A stretch of DNA of 64,000 nucleotides from Dictyobacter aurantiacus (GCF_003967515.1 NZ_BIFQ01000002.1:1798001-1862000), one strand, 5' to 3'; positions 35,800 through 45,543 are shown, counted from the first letter of the stretch. Numbers and translations are program-made. Notes: generated by a model not told the origin, from the letters alone.

Positions 35800-36568
35800 T
35801 GCAGTTACTCATTTCTGTTAGCAATGGAACTTTATCCTTTCTGCTTTATTATATCTCAAAGAAATCGACGAAGAAGAGCGATTTTTCTCAAGAGCAAGTG
35901 AGCAACAGAACTATCAAATAAATACTCGTTCAGCACTATCTGGGAAACATGGCTTCAAAATAGGTGCTTTACCTGATCTATACGGTATTATCGTCTGTGC
36001 CCATAGGGGGAATGCAGTTTCTTGCCGCCTTCCCAATCTTCGCGCAGGCCAGGTGTGGAGAGGCCCCAGTCGGGTCGGACCTTCTGGAAGATGGAGCGCG
36101 GATCCTGTCGCAGGTTTTCGGGCGATGGGCGTCCCCAGAACCAGTAGCCTCAGAACGTATATCGATGAGCCATACGTCCGCACGTTTATATATAACCGAG
36201 CGCGGGAAAACCTCTGTGCTTCAGCCAGGTATGAGAGCGCCGTTCCTTTTCGACCACAGCGACTCGCCAATGGTGCGAGGATTATTTTCCTGAGTTGTAT
36301 GAACAACCCTGGCTGAGCATTTTTCTGATCGTGATAGAATAGAGTGAAATCTAACAACGGTGAGGGCGCTTCGGAACTCAGATGAGCAGAGCATTTCCAG
36401 GTTGAAACAGGCAGAGAGCATCCCTTTTGGGTTCACCTGCAAAACGGCTTTTTTCTCGTTCTGTTTGACCTTGTCTAAGCTGGCTTTCTCGTTTGTTGAA
36501 GAGCATTTTGGGGGGTACGAAACGCCCTCAATATTTGGCATAGTGCTACTGTGGGAGGATTACTTCAT
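35800..36568. other. Long intergenic region, no gene seen
   Basis: The roughly 770 bases between the divergent pentapeptide and IlvD genes have a GC-rich part (about 36000-36280) with open frames on both strands but no recognisable protein, and AT-rich flanks. It may hold remnants of a lost gene. The GGGAGG ribosome site of the dehydratase is at about 36552. Confidence 0.4.
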
Positions 36569-38344
36569 ATGAACGATAGCAAGTATAACGGCGAACCAAA
36601 CAACGCATTCATTTCCGAAAATCCTGGCCGGGATTGCCAGAAGGTGGGGACGGCAAAGTTTTTGGGGCAGGATCCAATGAAAGTCCATGCGCCAGTCTGG
36701 ACAGTGATTGGCAATCAGGGAGACAGCCAATGTTATATAGGTATTACCGCTAAAGTCGCAGCTGTCCAGGAAGCCATGAGCAAGAGAATTTTGCAAGATA
36801 ATCTCAATATCCGCTTGATCGCGCCGAATTTTGCTGGAGGTGTGTCAGACGGACAGTTGAATGGCACAAGCCAGATGCGCTTTTCGCTGATCGGCAGGGA
36901 AGTCACCCATGATGCGGCGTGCTTACATCTCAGTGGCAGTGAAGCAAAAGGGATTATTGCAGTGGTCGCCTGTGATAAGCCGCCTGTCGGCACGCTCGCG
37001 GCACTCCTGGAACATAATGAACCTGCCATTATCATGTCAGACGGTTCTATCAGGCCGGGAATAGATCCCCAAACAAAAGAACGGATTGACCTTGTGAGTT
37101 GTTTTCAAGTTGCTGGAGATGCAGACGGAGAAAAGAAAACACGGTATGCCATGAATGCGTGTCCTGGATGTGGCAGTTGCGGTGGGATGTTTACGTATAA
37201 CACTATGCAGTCGTTTTTCGGCGCACTTGGCATGGAACCACTGCATATGGTCGCTCCTGCCTCACAAGACCCGCGAAGGATACAACAGTTTCCTGACGAA
37301 CTCGTTGAATATCTATTGGTGATGACAAAGAAGAATATCCGCCCGAAAGATATTGTTACCAGAGCATCCTTAAGAAACGCGATCAACGTTGCTATTGCCA
37401 TGGGAGGATCAACCAATGTCGTGCTCCATGCACCGGAAATTGCCAGGACAGCAGGATTGGATTTCTGGAACGATGTCATCACGCAACAAGAATTTAATGA
37501 ACTTTCCCGCATCACTCCTGTTCTGGTGAATACCCGGCCGTTTGGAACATATTCTATGGTGGATATCGAAGAAAAAGGTGGCCTGCCGGTTATTATAAAA
37601 GAACTGCTGCAAGCGGGATTTTTGGATGGAACATGCATCACCTGCACAGGAGAGACACTGCAGGAACAAATCAACCGCCTGAATCCAGCAGCACCTGATG
37701 GTGAAGTTATCCATTCTGTTGCAAAACCCTTTAAACCAACGGGTGGTTTGCGGATGCTCAGCGGAAACCTCGCTCCCGAAGGTGGCGCAGTGATTAAAGT
37801 GGCAGGTGTAGAGGGTGGCATGGAAGACGGCATCTTTACCGGAAAAGCGCAGGTATTTAATAGTGAGGCAGCCGTGCTTGAAGCGCTCACACATACTCCA
37901 GAGATATTTCAGGATAAAGACATGGTTGTCATCCGTTATGCTGGCCCGCAGGGCGCACCGGGCATGCCTGAAATGCTCGACCCTACATCCCGTATTACAA
38001 CCCTTTGCCGACAAAAAAACATCACGATTGCTTTGATGACAGATGCCCGATTCTCTGGCGGCTCAGTGGGTCTTGTCATCGGCCACGTGACGCCAGAAGC
38101 CTATCTTGGAGGGCCAATCGCGCTCGTAGAAAACGGCGATACCATTACGGTTGACTTGAACACAGACAGCATTGGCTGTACTGAATTGCACGATATCGAT
38201 ACAAAAACAAAACGCTTCAATCAATGGCAGCAAGCAGTAAAAGAAAACGGAGGCATCCATCCCCATGTGGCAAAAGTAGAAAATAGATTACTCAAACGCA
38301 TGCGTGCCACCGCGCGAACAGCTTTGCAGGGTGCCGGGATGTAA
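36569..38344 (+). CDS. IlvD/Edd family dehydratase
   Basis: The 591-residue protein belongs to the dihydroxy-acid/phosphogluconate dehydratase family. It keeps three Cys that can hold an Fe-S cluster: Cys55 (SQCYIGI), Cys135 (VACDKPPVGT) and Cys204 (CPGCGSCGGMFTYNTM). It also has INVAIAMGGSTNVVLHAPEI, MLSGNLAPEGGAVIKVAG, IRYAGPQGAPGMPEM and DARFSGGSVGLVIGHVTPEA. It would remove water from a polyhydroxy acid. CDKPP instead of the CDKNMPG of IlvD, and GSCGG instead of GACGG, suggest a sugar-acid or other substrate rather than valine synthesis; no ilv neighbours are seen. GGAGG lies 11 bases before ATG 36569. Confidence 0.85.
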   Translation: MNDSKYNGEPNNAFISENPGRDCQKVGTAKFLGQDPMKVHAPVWTVIGNQGDSQCYIGITAKVAAVQEAMSKRILQDNLNIRLIAPNFAGGVSDGQLNGTSQMRFSLIGREVTHDAACLHLSGSEAKGIIAVVACDKPPVGTLAALLEHNEPAIIMSDGSIRPGIDPQTKERIDLVSCFQVAGDADGEKKTRYAMNACPGCGSCGGMFTYNTMQSFFGALGMEPLHMVAPASQDPRRIQQFPDELVEYLLVMTKKNIRPKDIVTRASLRNAINVAIAMGGSTNVVLHAPEIARTAGLDFWNDVITQQEFNELSRITPVLVNTRPFGTYSMVDIEEKGGLPVIIKELLQAGFLDGTCITCTGETLQEQINRLNPAAPDGEVIHSVAKPFKPTGGLRMLSGNLAPEGGAVIKVAGVEGGMEDGIFTGKAQVFNSEAAVLEALTHTPEIFQDKDMVVIRYAGPQGAPGMPEMLDPTSRITTLCRQKNITIALMTDARFSGGSVGLVIGHVTPEAYLGGPIALVENGDTITVDLNTDSIGCTELHDIDTKTKRFNQWQQAVKENGGIHPHVAKVENRLLKRMRATARTALQGAGM

Positions 38345-38372
38345 TGTGCTCCTTTTGGATGGGGTTGCCACC

Positions 38373-38414
38373 ATTGACATCCTCCCCACGACTCAAGTCG
38401 TGGGAGGATGTCAA
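38373..38414. repeat. IS605-type end as a near-perfect palindrome
   Basis: ATTGACATCCTCCC and GGGAGGATGTCAAT face each other around a short ACGACT/AGTCGT stem. TTGACATCCTCCCC is the right-end sequence seen at 23128 and 59101, so this is a stand-alone IS605-type end without a gene. As a hairpin it may also terminate the dehydratase transcript 30 bases upstream. Confidence 0.65.
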
Positions 38415-38777
38415 TTCCCCAATCTGCCTACCATCTCCTGCGCGGTGATCAGCAGCAGGAGCGGTCCTTGATCCTGAAGATCCTCGATCTGGCGAGGGTG
38501 GAGTGGGCGCACCCCGGCTTGCTGCTCGGATCACTGGTTCGCAAACGCGTGGTCGTGACGCCGATTGTGCGAACGTTGCCGGTGGTCTTGTATTTCTTGA
38601 GCGGATCGCTGAGCCTGCTTCCGTACCAGACGCAAGCTATCCAGCGCCTTGGCCGCCTGGTGCCGGCATTCCGTTCCTGAGGCTCTCGGGCACGAGTCTG
38701 CTGGAGATCAATAAGAAGCAGAGGTGCACGATCATATTGTGATGGTTGCGCACCTCTTTGCGTCAGGAAGAAAAAGA
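38415..38777. other. GC-rich stretch, possible gene fragment
   Basis: Immediately after the IS605-type end, a GC-rich stretch (38440-38700) has an open plus-strand frame whose translation includes ILDLARVEWAHPGLLLGSLV and ends near 38680. It has no start and no recognised family. It may be the 3' fragment of a gene cut by the mobile element. Confidence 0.25.
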
Positions 38778-39518
38778 TCAGATGGCTAGCATCCCTCCGT
38801 CTACAGGGATCGTTGCACCATGAACATAGTTTGCTTCATCGCTGGCAAGGTAGATGGCAGCTCCAACTATATCGCTCGGCTGTGCTACTCTCCTTGCCGG
38901 AATTCCTTGCGCCATTGACTCCAGTATCTCTTCCATACCTACCGTACCAGGCGTAATGGTTGGCGCTAGCGCAATGGCATTAATGTTGACACCGTTAGGA
39001 GCAAACTCCGCTGCCCAGGCTTTCGTCAGCAACGTGAGAGCGGCCTTGGATGCGCCATAAAGAGCTGCACCCGCAACCCCAACGTGAGCCCCTGCTGTCG
39101 TAATATTAATGACCTTTCCCGATCCTCGCTCTGCCATGTGAGGAAGCAAGGCGGCTGCCAGGAAAAAAGGGCCTTTCACGTTCGTCGTGATGACCGTATC
39201 AAATGTTGTCTCGTCGACTTGTGGTGTCGGAGCAAATGGATAGACTCCTGCATTATTCACCAGAATATCGACGAGACCAAACGTCTCGTATGCATCTTTC
39301 ACCAGACGGTCGATGGCTGTTTTTGATGCCAGATCGGCGGCAAGAAACGTGGCAGATCCACCAGCAGTTCGAATCGTATCAACCACCAGCTTTCCACGTT
39401 GCTCATTCCGCCCTGCAATGATCACTTGTGCCCCTTCACGGGCGAAGGATTCAGCAATAGCCTGTCCAATTCCTGAGGTAGCTCCGGTAACCAAAGCTGT
39501 TTTTCCTTGTAAACGCAT
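38778..39518 (-). CDS. Short-chain dehydrogenase/reductase (SDR)
   Basis: The 246-residue classical SDR starts LQGKTALVTGATSGIGQAIA (cofactor TGxxxGIG), then VDILVNNAGVYPF, GKVINITTAGAHVG (Ser position is Thr-rich), the catalytic AALYGASKAALTLL (Tyr-x-x-x-Lys) and the end HGATIPVDGGMLAI. AAGGAG lies 6 bases before ATG 39518; a longer in-frame start at 39572 lacks one. It is divergent from the LysR gene at 39681, and the two share a spacer with an 8-8 palindrome, so LysR control is likely. Confidence 0.9.
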   Translation of the reverse strand: MRLQGKTALVTGATSGIGQAIAESFAREGAQVIIAGRNEQRGKLVVDTIRTAGGSATFLAADLASKTAIDRLVKDAYETFGLVDILVNNAGVYPFAPTPQVDETTFDTVITTNVKGPFFLAAALLPHMAERGSGKVINITTAGAHVGVAGAALYGASKAALTLLTKAWAAEFAPNGVNINAIALAPTITPGTVGMEEILESMAQGIPARRVAQPSDIVGAAIYLASDEANYVHGATIPVDGGMLAI

Positions 39519-39576
39519 CGATATCTCCTTGTGTACTTCATAATGGTATTTTATAATGGTTGTATCGCTCATCTAT

Positions 39577-39598
39577 CCCTTATATAACTGTATAAGGG
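39577..39598. promoter_or_regulatory. Palindrome between the SDR and LysR genes
   Basis: CCCTTATA (39577-39584) and TATAAGGG (39591-39598) are perfect inverted repeats around a 6-base spacer. It sits between the SDR start and the LysR start, a typical place for a LysR-type site. Confidence 0.5.
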
Positions 39599-39680
39599 TG
39601 AAGAATATAGCTTCCTTCCTCACTTGTCAGAAGTATACTTGATCTGCTGGAATGAAGGCAAATCATATTTCTCATAAATT

Positions 39681-40592
39681 ATGAAATATTTTCATGTGAA
39701 TTTTTCACAACTCCAGTGTTTTGTCGCGCTGGCAGAAACGGGAAGTTTCACGGAAGCAGCCTATAGTGTGAGCCTGACGCAGTCAGCGGTGAGCCATGCC
39801 CTCTCAACACTCGAAAGTGAGTGAGGCGTTCAGCTCTTTAAACGCAGCCGCAGAGGCGGTGTTGCACTGACTCAGATGGGTGAAAAAATGCTTCCACACG
39901 TTCGTGTGATCCTGGCACAAACAGAGGCTATCGAGCAAAAAGCGAAAGAAGCGCATGGGGAGGCTATGGGGAAACTACGTCTGGGCAGCATTCCTTCTGT
40001 CTGTCTGCGTTTGCTTGCTGGTGTGCTCACGCGTTTTCAGGCTGAGTATCCAGATATCGAAGTCGTGCTCTTTGAAGGGAAGTTGCACGAGGTGTATGAG
40101 TGGATTATCAGCAGTATCATTGATGTTGGGCTTGTTCTGCACCCGGCCAAAGAGATCAAAAGTACGCTGATGAGCACAAGCGAACTGTATGTGATCGTTC
40201 CACCCCATCACCGCCTGTATACGCAGGGAGCCGTGACGCTTAGGGAGCTACGTGAAGAGCCATTTATCATGCCCAGGATAGGATGTGCATTTCTGCAACA
40301 GGCAGGTCTTGAGTGGGGGAGGACTGAACCCACTATTCGCTACCATGCCGGTGATATGACCACCATCCTTGCTATGGTTCGTGAAGGGCTAGGTGTCTCG
40401 CTGCTGCCACGTATGATGCTTCCGGAGAAGATGGAGGGAATCGCTCTGCTCCCACTCGATCCCCCTCGTTACATGCAGCCTGGCTTCGCCATTAAGTCGC
40501 AAGATTTGGCATCTCCGGGCGCAAGGTGGTTTCTGCAAACAGCAGTAGCCTGGGCACAAGAACAGGCGTCTCTGTCCTCTGCAGCAAAATGA
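39681..40592 (+). pseudogene. LysR family regulator with in-frame TGA
   Basis: The frame from ATG 39681 encodes a normal LysR N-terminus (NFSQLQCFVALAETGSFTEA; SLTQSAVSHALSTLESE) but has TGA at 39822-39824, codon 48. It then continues in the same frame GVQLFKRSRRGGVALTQMGE and the full effector-binding domain (AMGKLRLGSIPSVCLRLLAG; ILAMVREGLGVSLLPRMMLP) to 40592. Relatives have a Leu or similar at that codon. Unless the stop is read through or is a sequencing error, no full-length regulator is made. An internal start (39876) would give a protein without the DNA-binding helix. Confidence 0.8.
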
Positions 40593-40618
40593 AGTTTCTC
40601 TGGCTCAGGCTGGATTTG
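40588..40618. repeat. 31-base repeat, copy 1
   Basis: The stretch beginning AATGAAGTTTCTCTGGCTCA agrees with 48816-48846 at 28 of 31 positions. Both copies lie just after degraded genes. The rest of the spacer to 40858 holds a hairpin with GGTGCCCGG/CCGGGCACC arms (40774-40823) and no gene. Confidence 0.55.
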
Positions 40619-40858
40619 ACCCGCTTTCGTCGAGTGCCCAAAGCTGAGAGCCGGGCAAGAGAAATGGCGTAAAAACGTAGATGAAATACAGAGAAGTAGA
40701 TGGTAAACATGAACCATGACTGTGGCTTGTTGGTGCCCGTTTCTTTCGCATGGAACCGTGTTTGGAGAACGAGGGTGCCCGGATGTGGACCGCTTCGCGG
40801 CAAGATTGGCCAAGCCGGGCACCTACGTTGACATGCTTTTGGTTTTTCTTCTTGAGCG

Positions 40859-42670
40859 TTACTCTGGAGTGCTTGTCAGCTGTTCGAGGCGCTCGACATA
40901 GTCAGCCAGCACAGCAAAGGTGGCCTCTATTGGCTCAGGTGTGCTCAAATCGACGCCTGCTTGCTGAAGGACATCGAGCGGATAACGCGCGTTGCCGGTG
41001 CGCAAAAATGCGAGATAGCGTTCAACCGCTTGAGGCTGGGATGCAAGAATTGAGCGCGCCAGGGTGTTCGCAGCAGCGATCCCTGTTGTGTACTGGAAGA
41101 CGTAGAAGTTTGCATAGAGATGGCCAAAGGTGGCCCAGGTAATGCCATCGCGTGCGGCATCCACTTCAACCTCACTGCCGTAGCCCTCCGCCAGGAATTC
41201 AGCAAAAAGGGCATTGAGGACATCGGCGGTCAGGGCCTCGCCGCGCTCCACACGCTCATACATTTCCAGCTCAAGGCGGGCCAGCAGGGGCATGATGAAG
41301 TAATACCGGTGGAAATTGTTCATGGCCTCATCCAGCAGCCCGATCTGGAAATCGCGCTCAGGGTGCGTGCGCAACAGATGCGCACGTACCATGGCCTGGT
41401 GAAAATTTGAAGCAGTCTCGGCTACAAACATCGAATACTTGCTGTATACCAGCGGCTGCGTCTGCCAGGTCAGATAGGAATGCATCGAGTGCCCAAGTTC
41501 GTGCGCCAGGGTGCTCATGCCTTTTAGTGAGTCGTCATAGCTCATGAAGATAAAAGGATGCGTCCCCGGACAGCCTGAGGAGAAGGCCCCAAGGCGTTTG
41601 CCCTGATTGGGATAGATATCCACCCAGCGTTCGTGCAGACTGCCCCGACGCAGAATCTGCACATACTCATCGCCGAGCGGCTGCAGTCCTTCAGCAATCC
41701 AGTCTACCGCCTGTGTATAGGGCAGTGCCGGTAGCTTCGTGGTCAAGGGCGAATAGAGATCATAGGTATGCAGGGTCTGGTATCCCAAGATGCGCCGCCG
41801 CAGCGCCCAGTAGCGATGCCAGGTGGGGAGGTTACGACGAAAGGTCTCAATCACATTGTGATACACCTCAACGGGGATATTGTCAACCGCGAGCCGCGCT
41901 TCCAGGGCAGAGCGATAGCCATGTGCACGCGCTAAAAAGACATACTGCTTAATTTGACCTTCCAGGTTATGAGCCAGCGTCCTTTTGAAGGCGAGATAGC
42001 CATCATGGTAGTTTTCCCAGGCCGTGCGGCGCGTCTCGCGGTCAGTGCTGGACCACAGTGGGACAGTCGTGCTCTGAGCGACTGGATATTCCTCACCAGT
42101 ACTCGATGTTGCTGGCTGAAAGCGCATCTCAGCACCGGTGAGAGATCCTACTACGCCGTACGTTGTCGCAAAAGGATCGTTGAGCGCACCCAATAGCTCC
42201 TCAACTTCAGGTGAACGTACATGGGCCTGCAAGCGTAAAAGATCCTCTACATAATGAGTATACGCAGCCAGGCGTGAGTCTGAACTGGTCCACAGCGCGA
42301 GTTTTTCCGCGCCATTCGCCAGCAGTTCTGGTTTGATAAAGGCCAGGGCCGCACCCACCTGCCCATCGAGCGTCGCTGCCCTGCTGATCAGAGCTGCCGC
42401 CTTTTCATCGCTGGCATCAACGCTCGTCAAGAGCTCGGCATACATAGACAACTTCTGGACGCGCACGATGACCTGAAAGGATGCATCCAGCACCTCGGCC
42501 AGTATCGTGGGACCATTCAGCTTCCCATGGAACTTTTGAAAGGCCGGTAATTCTGCTTGCACCGACTGATATTCAGTTTCCCAGGCCGCAATATTGGGAA
42601 ATACACTGGCAATGTCCCAGGTATCCTCCTGGCGTTGCGCGCTTCGTGGGGGAAGAGTCATCTTTGGCAT
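40859..42670 (-). CDS. pepF: Oligoendopeptidase F (M3 metallopeptidase)
   Basis: The 603-residue M3B zinc peptidase has the zinc site HELGH at residues 390-394 (in LAHELGHSMHSYLTW) and the third ligand Glu in VAETASNFHQAM about 25 residues later. N-terminal helical PepF features include DTWDIASVFPNIAAWETEYQ, and the C-terminal half has YQYTTG-like FYVFQYTTGIAAANTLA. It should cut short peptides in the cytosol; there is no signal peptide. Length is normal. ATG 42670 and ATG 42661 are both possible; neither has a strong ribosome site. Confidence 0.93.
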   Translation of the reverse strand: MPKMTLPPRSAQRQEDTWDIASVFPNIAAWETEYQSVQAELPAFQKFHGKLNGPTILAEVLDASFQVIVRVQKLSMYAELLTSVDASDEKAAALISRAATLDGQVGAALAFIKPELLANGAEKLALWTSSDSRLAAYTHYVEDLLRLQAHVRSPEVEELLGALNDPFATTYGVVGSLTGAEMRFQPATSSTGEEYPVAQSTTVPLWSSTDRETRRTAWENYHDGYLAFKRTLAHNLEGQIKQYVFLARAHGYRSALEARLAVDNIPVEVYHNVIETFRRNLPTWHRYWALRRRILGYQTLHTYDLYSPLTTKLPALPYTQAVDWIAEGLQPLGDEYVQILRRGSLHERWVDIYPNQGKRLGAFSSGCPGTHPFIFMSYDDSLKGMSTLAHELGHSMHSYLTWQTQPLVYSKYSMFVAETASNFHQAMVRAHLLRTHPERDFQIGLLDEAMNNFHRYYFIMPLLARLELEMYERVERGEALTADVLNALFAEFLAEGYGSEVEVDAARDGITWATFGHLYANFYVFQYTTGIAAANTLARSILASQPQAVERYLAFLRTGNARYPLDVLQQAGVDLSTPEPIEATFAVLADYVERLEQLTSTPE

Positions 42671-43044
42671 CCTGGTCTATTCCCTTTCTGTCTGTGGAAT
42701 GAACTCGAAAAAAAAGGTTTTTTGGCAACTTTTGTGCTCAGCTGAAGTAGAGGAGGCAATCGAGCATCCTGGCGATGATGCCAAAGGACTGTTGTGGTTT
42801 CCGATCGATTCCTTGCAACACGTCTAACAACTGTCTTCTCTCGAAAATGCTCTGAGTACGGGAGCAATTCTTCTTGAGGAAGAGCCACCTCCCAGAACGA
42901 CCTCTTCAGGGACGCCCCCAGATGAGTCTATGCGGGTAGTGACAGCCTTGCTTAACAGCATATCCCATATATGCACAAAAAAACAAGATATTGATATATG
43001 TAGGTTTTGAGCACAGTCAGAACCAAAAGTCGGAATAACCAAAG
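42671..43044. other. Intergenic region with possible remnant
   Basis: A plus-strand frame ending at 42827 reads SAEVEEAIEHPGDDAKGLLW plus FPIDSL at its end, which faintly resembles the C-terminus of a NUDIX protein. The frame upstream of it is unrelated, so at most it is a small fragment. The rest looks non-coding. Confidence 0.25.
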
Positions 43045-43322
43045 CTGCTAATGGAAAACAATGGGTTGGTATGACTGCGGCTGGCTACTTTCCAACCACC
43101 AATTCCATGTACAATATGATGACTGGTGTAGAACCGGAGTATCGCGGACGCGGAATTGCGCTCGCGCTGAAACTGCTTGTCATCAGGTGTGCAAGGAAAT
43201 ATGGAGTAGCCTACCTTCGCACCAACAATGATTCCGAAAACGTGCCAATGCTGACGGTCAATCGCAAGTTAGGCTACCTGCCTGTGCCGGGCAAATACCT
43301 GCTCTGCAGTATTTGTTTGTAA
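43045..43322 (+). pseudogene. GNAT acetyltransferase, C-terminal fragment
   Basis: The open frame encodes GKQWVGMTAAGYF, MMTGVEPEYRGRGIALALKL (acetyl-CoA-binding R/Q-x-x-G-x-G/A motif), VIRCARKYGVAYLRTNNDSE and NVPMLTVNRKLGY. This is the C-terminal half of a GNAT N-acetyltransferase. The N-terminal half is missing and no start with a ribosome site is seen; the internal ATG 43071 is too late for a working domain. Confidence 0.7.
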
Positions 43323-43383
43323 TGAAAGAGCAGTACCACGCACATCGACGTGGCACTGCTCTCTACTCTATCAGCAAGCTGTC

Positions 43384-44427
43384 TTATGTAGACACGTGGA
43401 GTTCGCCGATGCTCCACCAGTAGTAGCTGTCGCTGCCGGTTTGTTGGATGGTGATATAGCAAGCTGATTGGGGACTAAACGAGATGTCCAGGCTTGCGCC
43501 GTTGCCGCTTCCGGCCGCGACGGCGTTACCCCAGGTCCAGTTGCTGGTTGAGAGATAGACGTTATATTGCCGTGGATAGTCGTTGGGGAACTGGCTGCAG
43601 TCCAGGGTGATGCGACTGATGCTGTGCGCCTGCCCCATGTCTATCTGGTAGTACTGATTATTGGTCTGCGGCGCCTCGGTGGTCCAGCGTGTGGCATTGT
43701 TTCCATCCAGGGGCGCCAGCAGATTGTTGCTGGACGTCCCATTGGCAGTCCAGCCGCTACGATCAAGAAAGGCACCGCTTCCAGAGGTAGACAGGGGAGG
43801 TGCCAGCGGCACACGTGGTGTCCCACCACCGCCGATATTGGAGAACGAATTGTTGTCGATGATTTGCAGGGCGGCGAACAGGCTCTTGATGTCGCTGCTC
43901 AGATCAGCCGAACCGAAATCATAGTTGTCTCGCAACGTATTTTCGACGCCAATCTGAACGTCGTCCCAGCCGGTATCATCGACGATGTAGCCACAATAAT
44001 TTTGGAGGGTATAAAACATTTTACGGCCCACGTCTGTTTTAATCCCCAGGCTATCTGGCGTTGCCGATGGCGAGAGGGCCAGCAGGGAACCCTGCATCAG
44101 GCTCGTATTGGTTCCTTTATAAACGGCCGGATTGCTGGAGTCACAGGTGCCTGAGTCGGCCTGATTGGCGGGCCAGCGATAGCCATTAACGGTGCCGTGA
44201 CAGGCATAGAGATACTTATTCCATATCTCTAGCTGAAGCGCGTGCGGGATGTTCTGGTTGCCGCTGGCCTGCAGCTCGCTTAAGCGAATCATCCCTCCGA
44301 TACTGCTGAGACCCGAGCCAAAGTGACCTCCGCAGATACCATCTCCGGTAATATCAGAGCCGCAGCCGCGATAGCCATAAACGTTGCCGCCCGCATCGCA
44401 GCGTGTCAATGGCTCGATCTGTACCAG
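43384..44427 (-). pseudogene. Secreted protein with C-terminal F5/8-type (CBM32) domain, truncated
   Basis: The frame runs from about GKTLVQIEPL (near 44427) through TRCDAGGNVYGYRGCGSDIT and YCGYIVDDTGWDDVQIGVEN to a C-terminal coagulation-factor 5/8 type C domain (WTANGTSSNNLLAPLDGNNA; QIDMGQAHSISRITLDCSQF; stop at 43384). Such domains bind carbohydrates in secreted enzymes. The Cys-rich middle also suggests an extracellular protein. The N-terminus and signal peptide are missing: the frame enters from a fused fragment of a paralogue upstream (44428-45200). No known catalytic domain is visible. Confidence 0.65.
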
Positions 44428-45210
44428 CGTCTTGCCATGACGACGCGATCAAAGGTGCGCGGCTTCTTCATATCGATAACGATATTTTCGCCCGCGTAAG
44501 GATTCTTCGCGGTATTCCAGCCGGTGGAAGTATTGCCATCCAGCATCAGTTGCGCGTTGGCACTGTTATCCGAGGCGGTCGTGGTCCAGTTTTTCTTATT
44601 CAGTGGTGTAGGAGAGTTGGCCAGCAGGGTAGGAGCGGGCTGCACGATCGGTGTCCCGCCGCCACCAATGCTATCCGGACCATTATTATCGATGATTTTC
44701 AAATTGGCGAAGAGCGTGTTGACATCATTGACGAAGGTGGTATTTGAGAGATCGGTATCGCCTAAGGTGCTATTGTCAATGCCGATCTGATTATCGTCCC
44801 AGCCGCTATCGTCGACGATATAGCCACCATAGTGCTGCAGGGCATAGAAAAGTTCCATGACTGGCGCGCTGGTCAATCGCAGGCTTTGCGGTGTGGCGTC
44901 GAGACTGATCGCCAGTAATTTGCCCTGGCGAAAGCTGGTGTCGGGATTGCTCTTACAGGGATCCTGAATGCAGTAGCCATAATTAGGATCGGCAGTGGCC
45001 CTATCAGGACTAGCGGCGGGCCAGCGGCTGTACCTGCTCTACCGTGCGTCCATCAGGCTGGACGATTGCGGCGGTATTGTTGAGTGTCGAGTATTGCGGG
45101 GCCAGGATGGCATCTCCCACTACCAGGTTGGTTGGAAGCTTAATCGTTCCATAGCTGGTGGTGCCCTTGCAGCGACCGCCATAGGTAATGCCCCTCTCAA
45201 CCGGGACCAT
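44428..45210 (-). pseudogene. Degenerate paralogue of the CBM32-type protein
   Basis: Pieces of a second copy lie here. GGRCKGTTSYGTIKLP and VQPL come from the N-terminal part. A shifted frame with YGYCIQDPCKSNPDTSFRQG follows, then YALQHYGGYIVDDSGWDDNQ, IDNNGPDSIGGGGTPIVQPA and the first half of an F5/8 domain (NAQLMLDGNTSTGWNTAKNP). These parallel the downstream copy closely (YIVDDSGWDD against YIVDDTGWDD, IGGGGTP in both). Deletion after VQPL and loss of the domain end show decay; the copy is fused out of frame to the downstream one near 44440. Confidence 0.65.
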
Positions 45211-45480
45211 CAGGCGCCGGGCGCTGTTGGGTCGCAGGATAGCTGGCAATATACTGGTGCTCATCCTGCTGATTGTCTTTGCCCTGATCTTTATCGCGCC
45301 CTTTCTCTGGCTGATCCTGACCGCGTTTAAATCGCCAGCGGATCTGGATACTTTCCCGATCACCTGGTTTCCGGATCAACTGCACTGGGATAATTTCGGG
45401 CAGGCACTGACCCTGATCGACTACTGCACTACAGCCGCACTTGTTAACTCAGCACTAATGATCAGAAAAGTGCCAAAAAT
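45188..45480 (+). pseudogene. MalG-type ABC sugar permease, N-terminal fragment
   Basis: The frame from ATG 45188 encodes IRRRALLGRRIAGNILVLIL, the first membrane helix LIVFALIFIAPFLWLILTAF, and FKSPADLDTFPITWFPDQLH plus WDNFGQALTL. This is the start of a carbohydrate ABC-transporter permease (MalG type). After NSAL (about 45462) the family sequence stops, where unrelated DNA and then the transposon end begin. Only about 90 of about 280 residues remain. The 5' end overlaps the decayed CBM32-type gene on the other strand. Confidence 0.75.
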
Positions 45481-45543
45481 GGCACGCCTCAAGAGGGCGG
45501 CAAAACATGAGACATCCCAAATTTTAGGGATGAACTTGTGAAA

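Noticed and set aside
35914..36357. 147-codon minus-strand frame upstream of the dehydratase
   Set aside because: No ribosome site, no domain, and equally open frames on the other strand.
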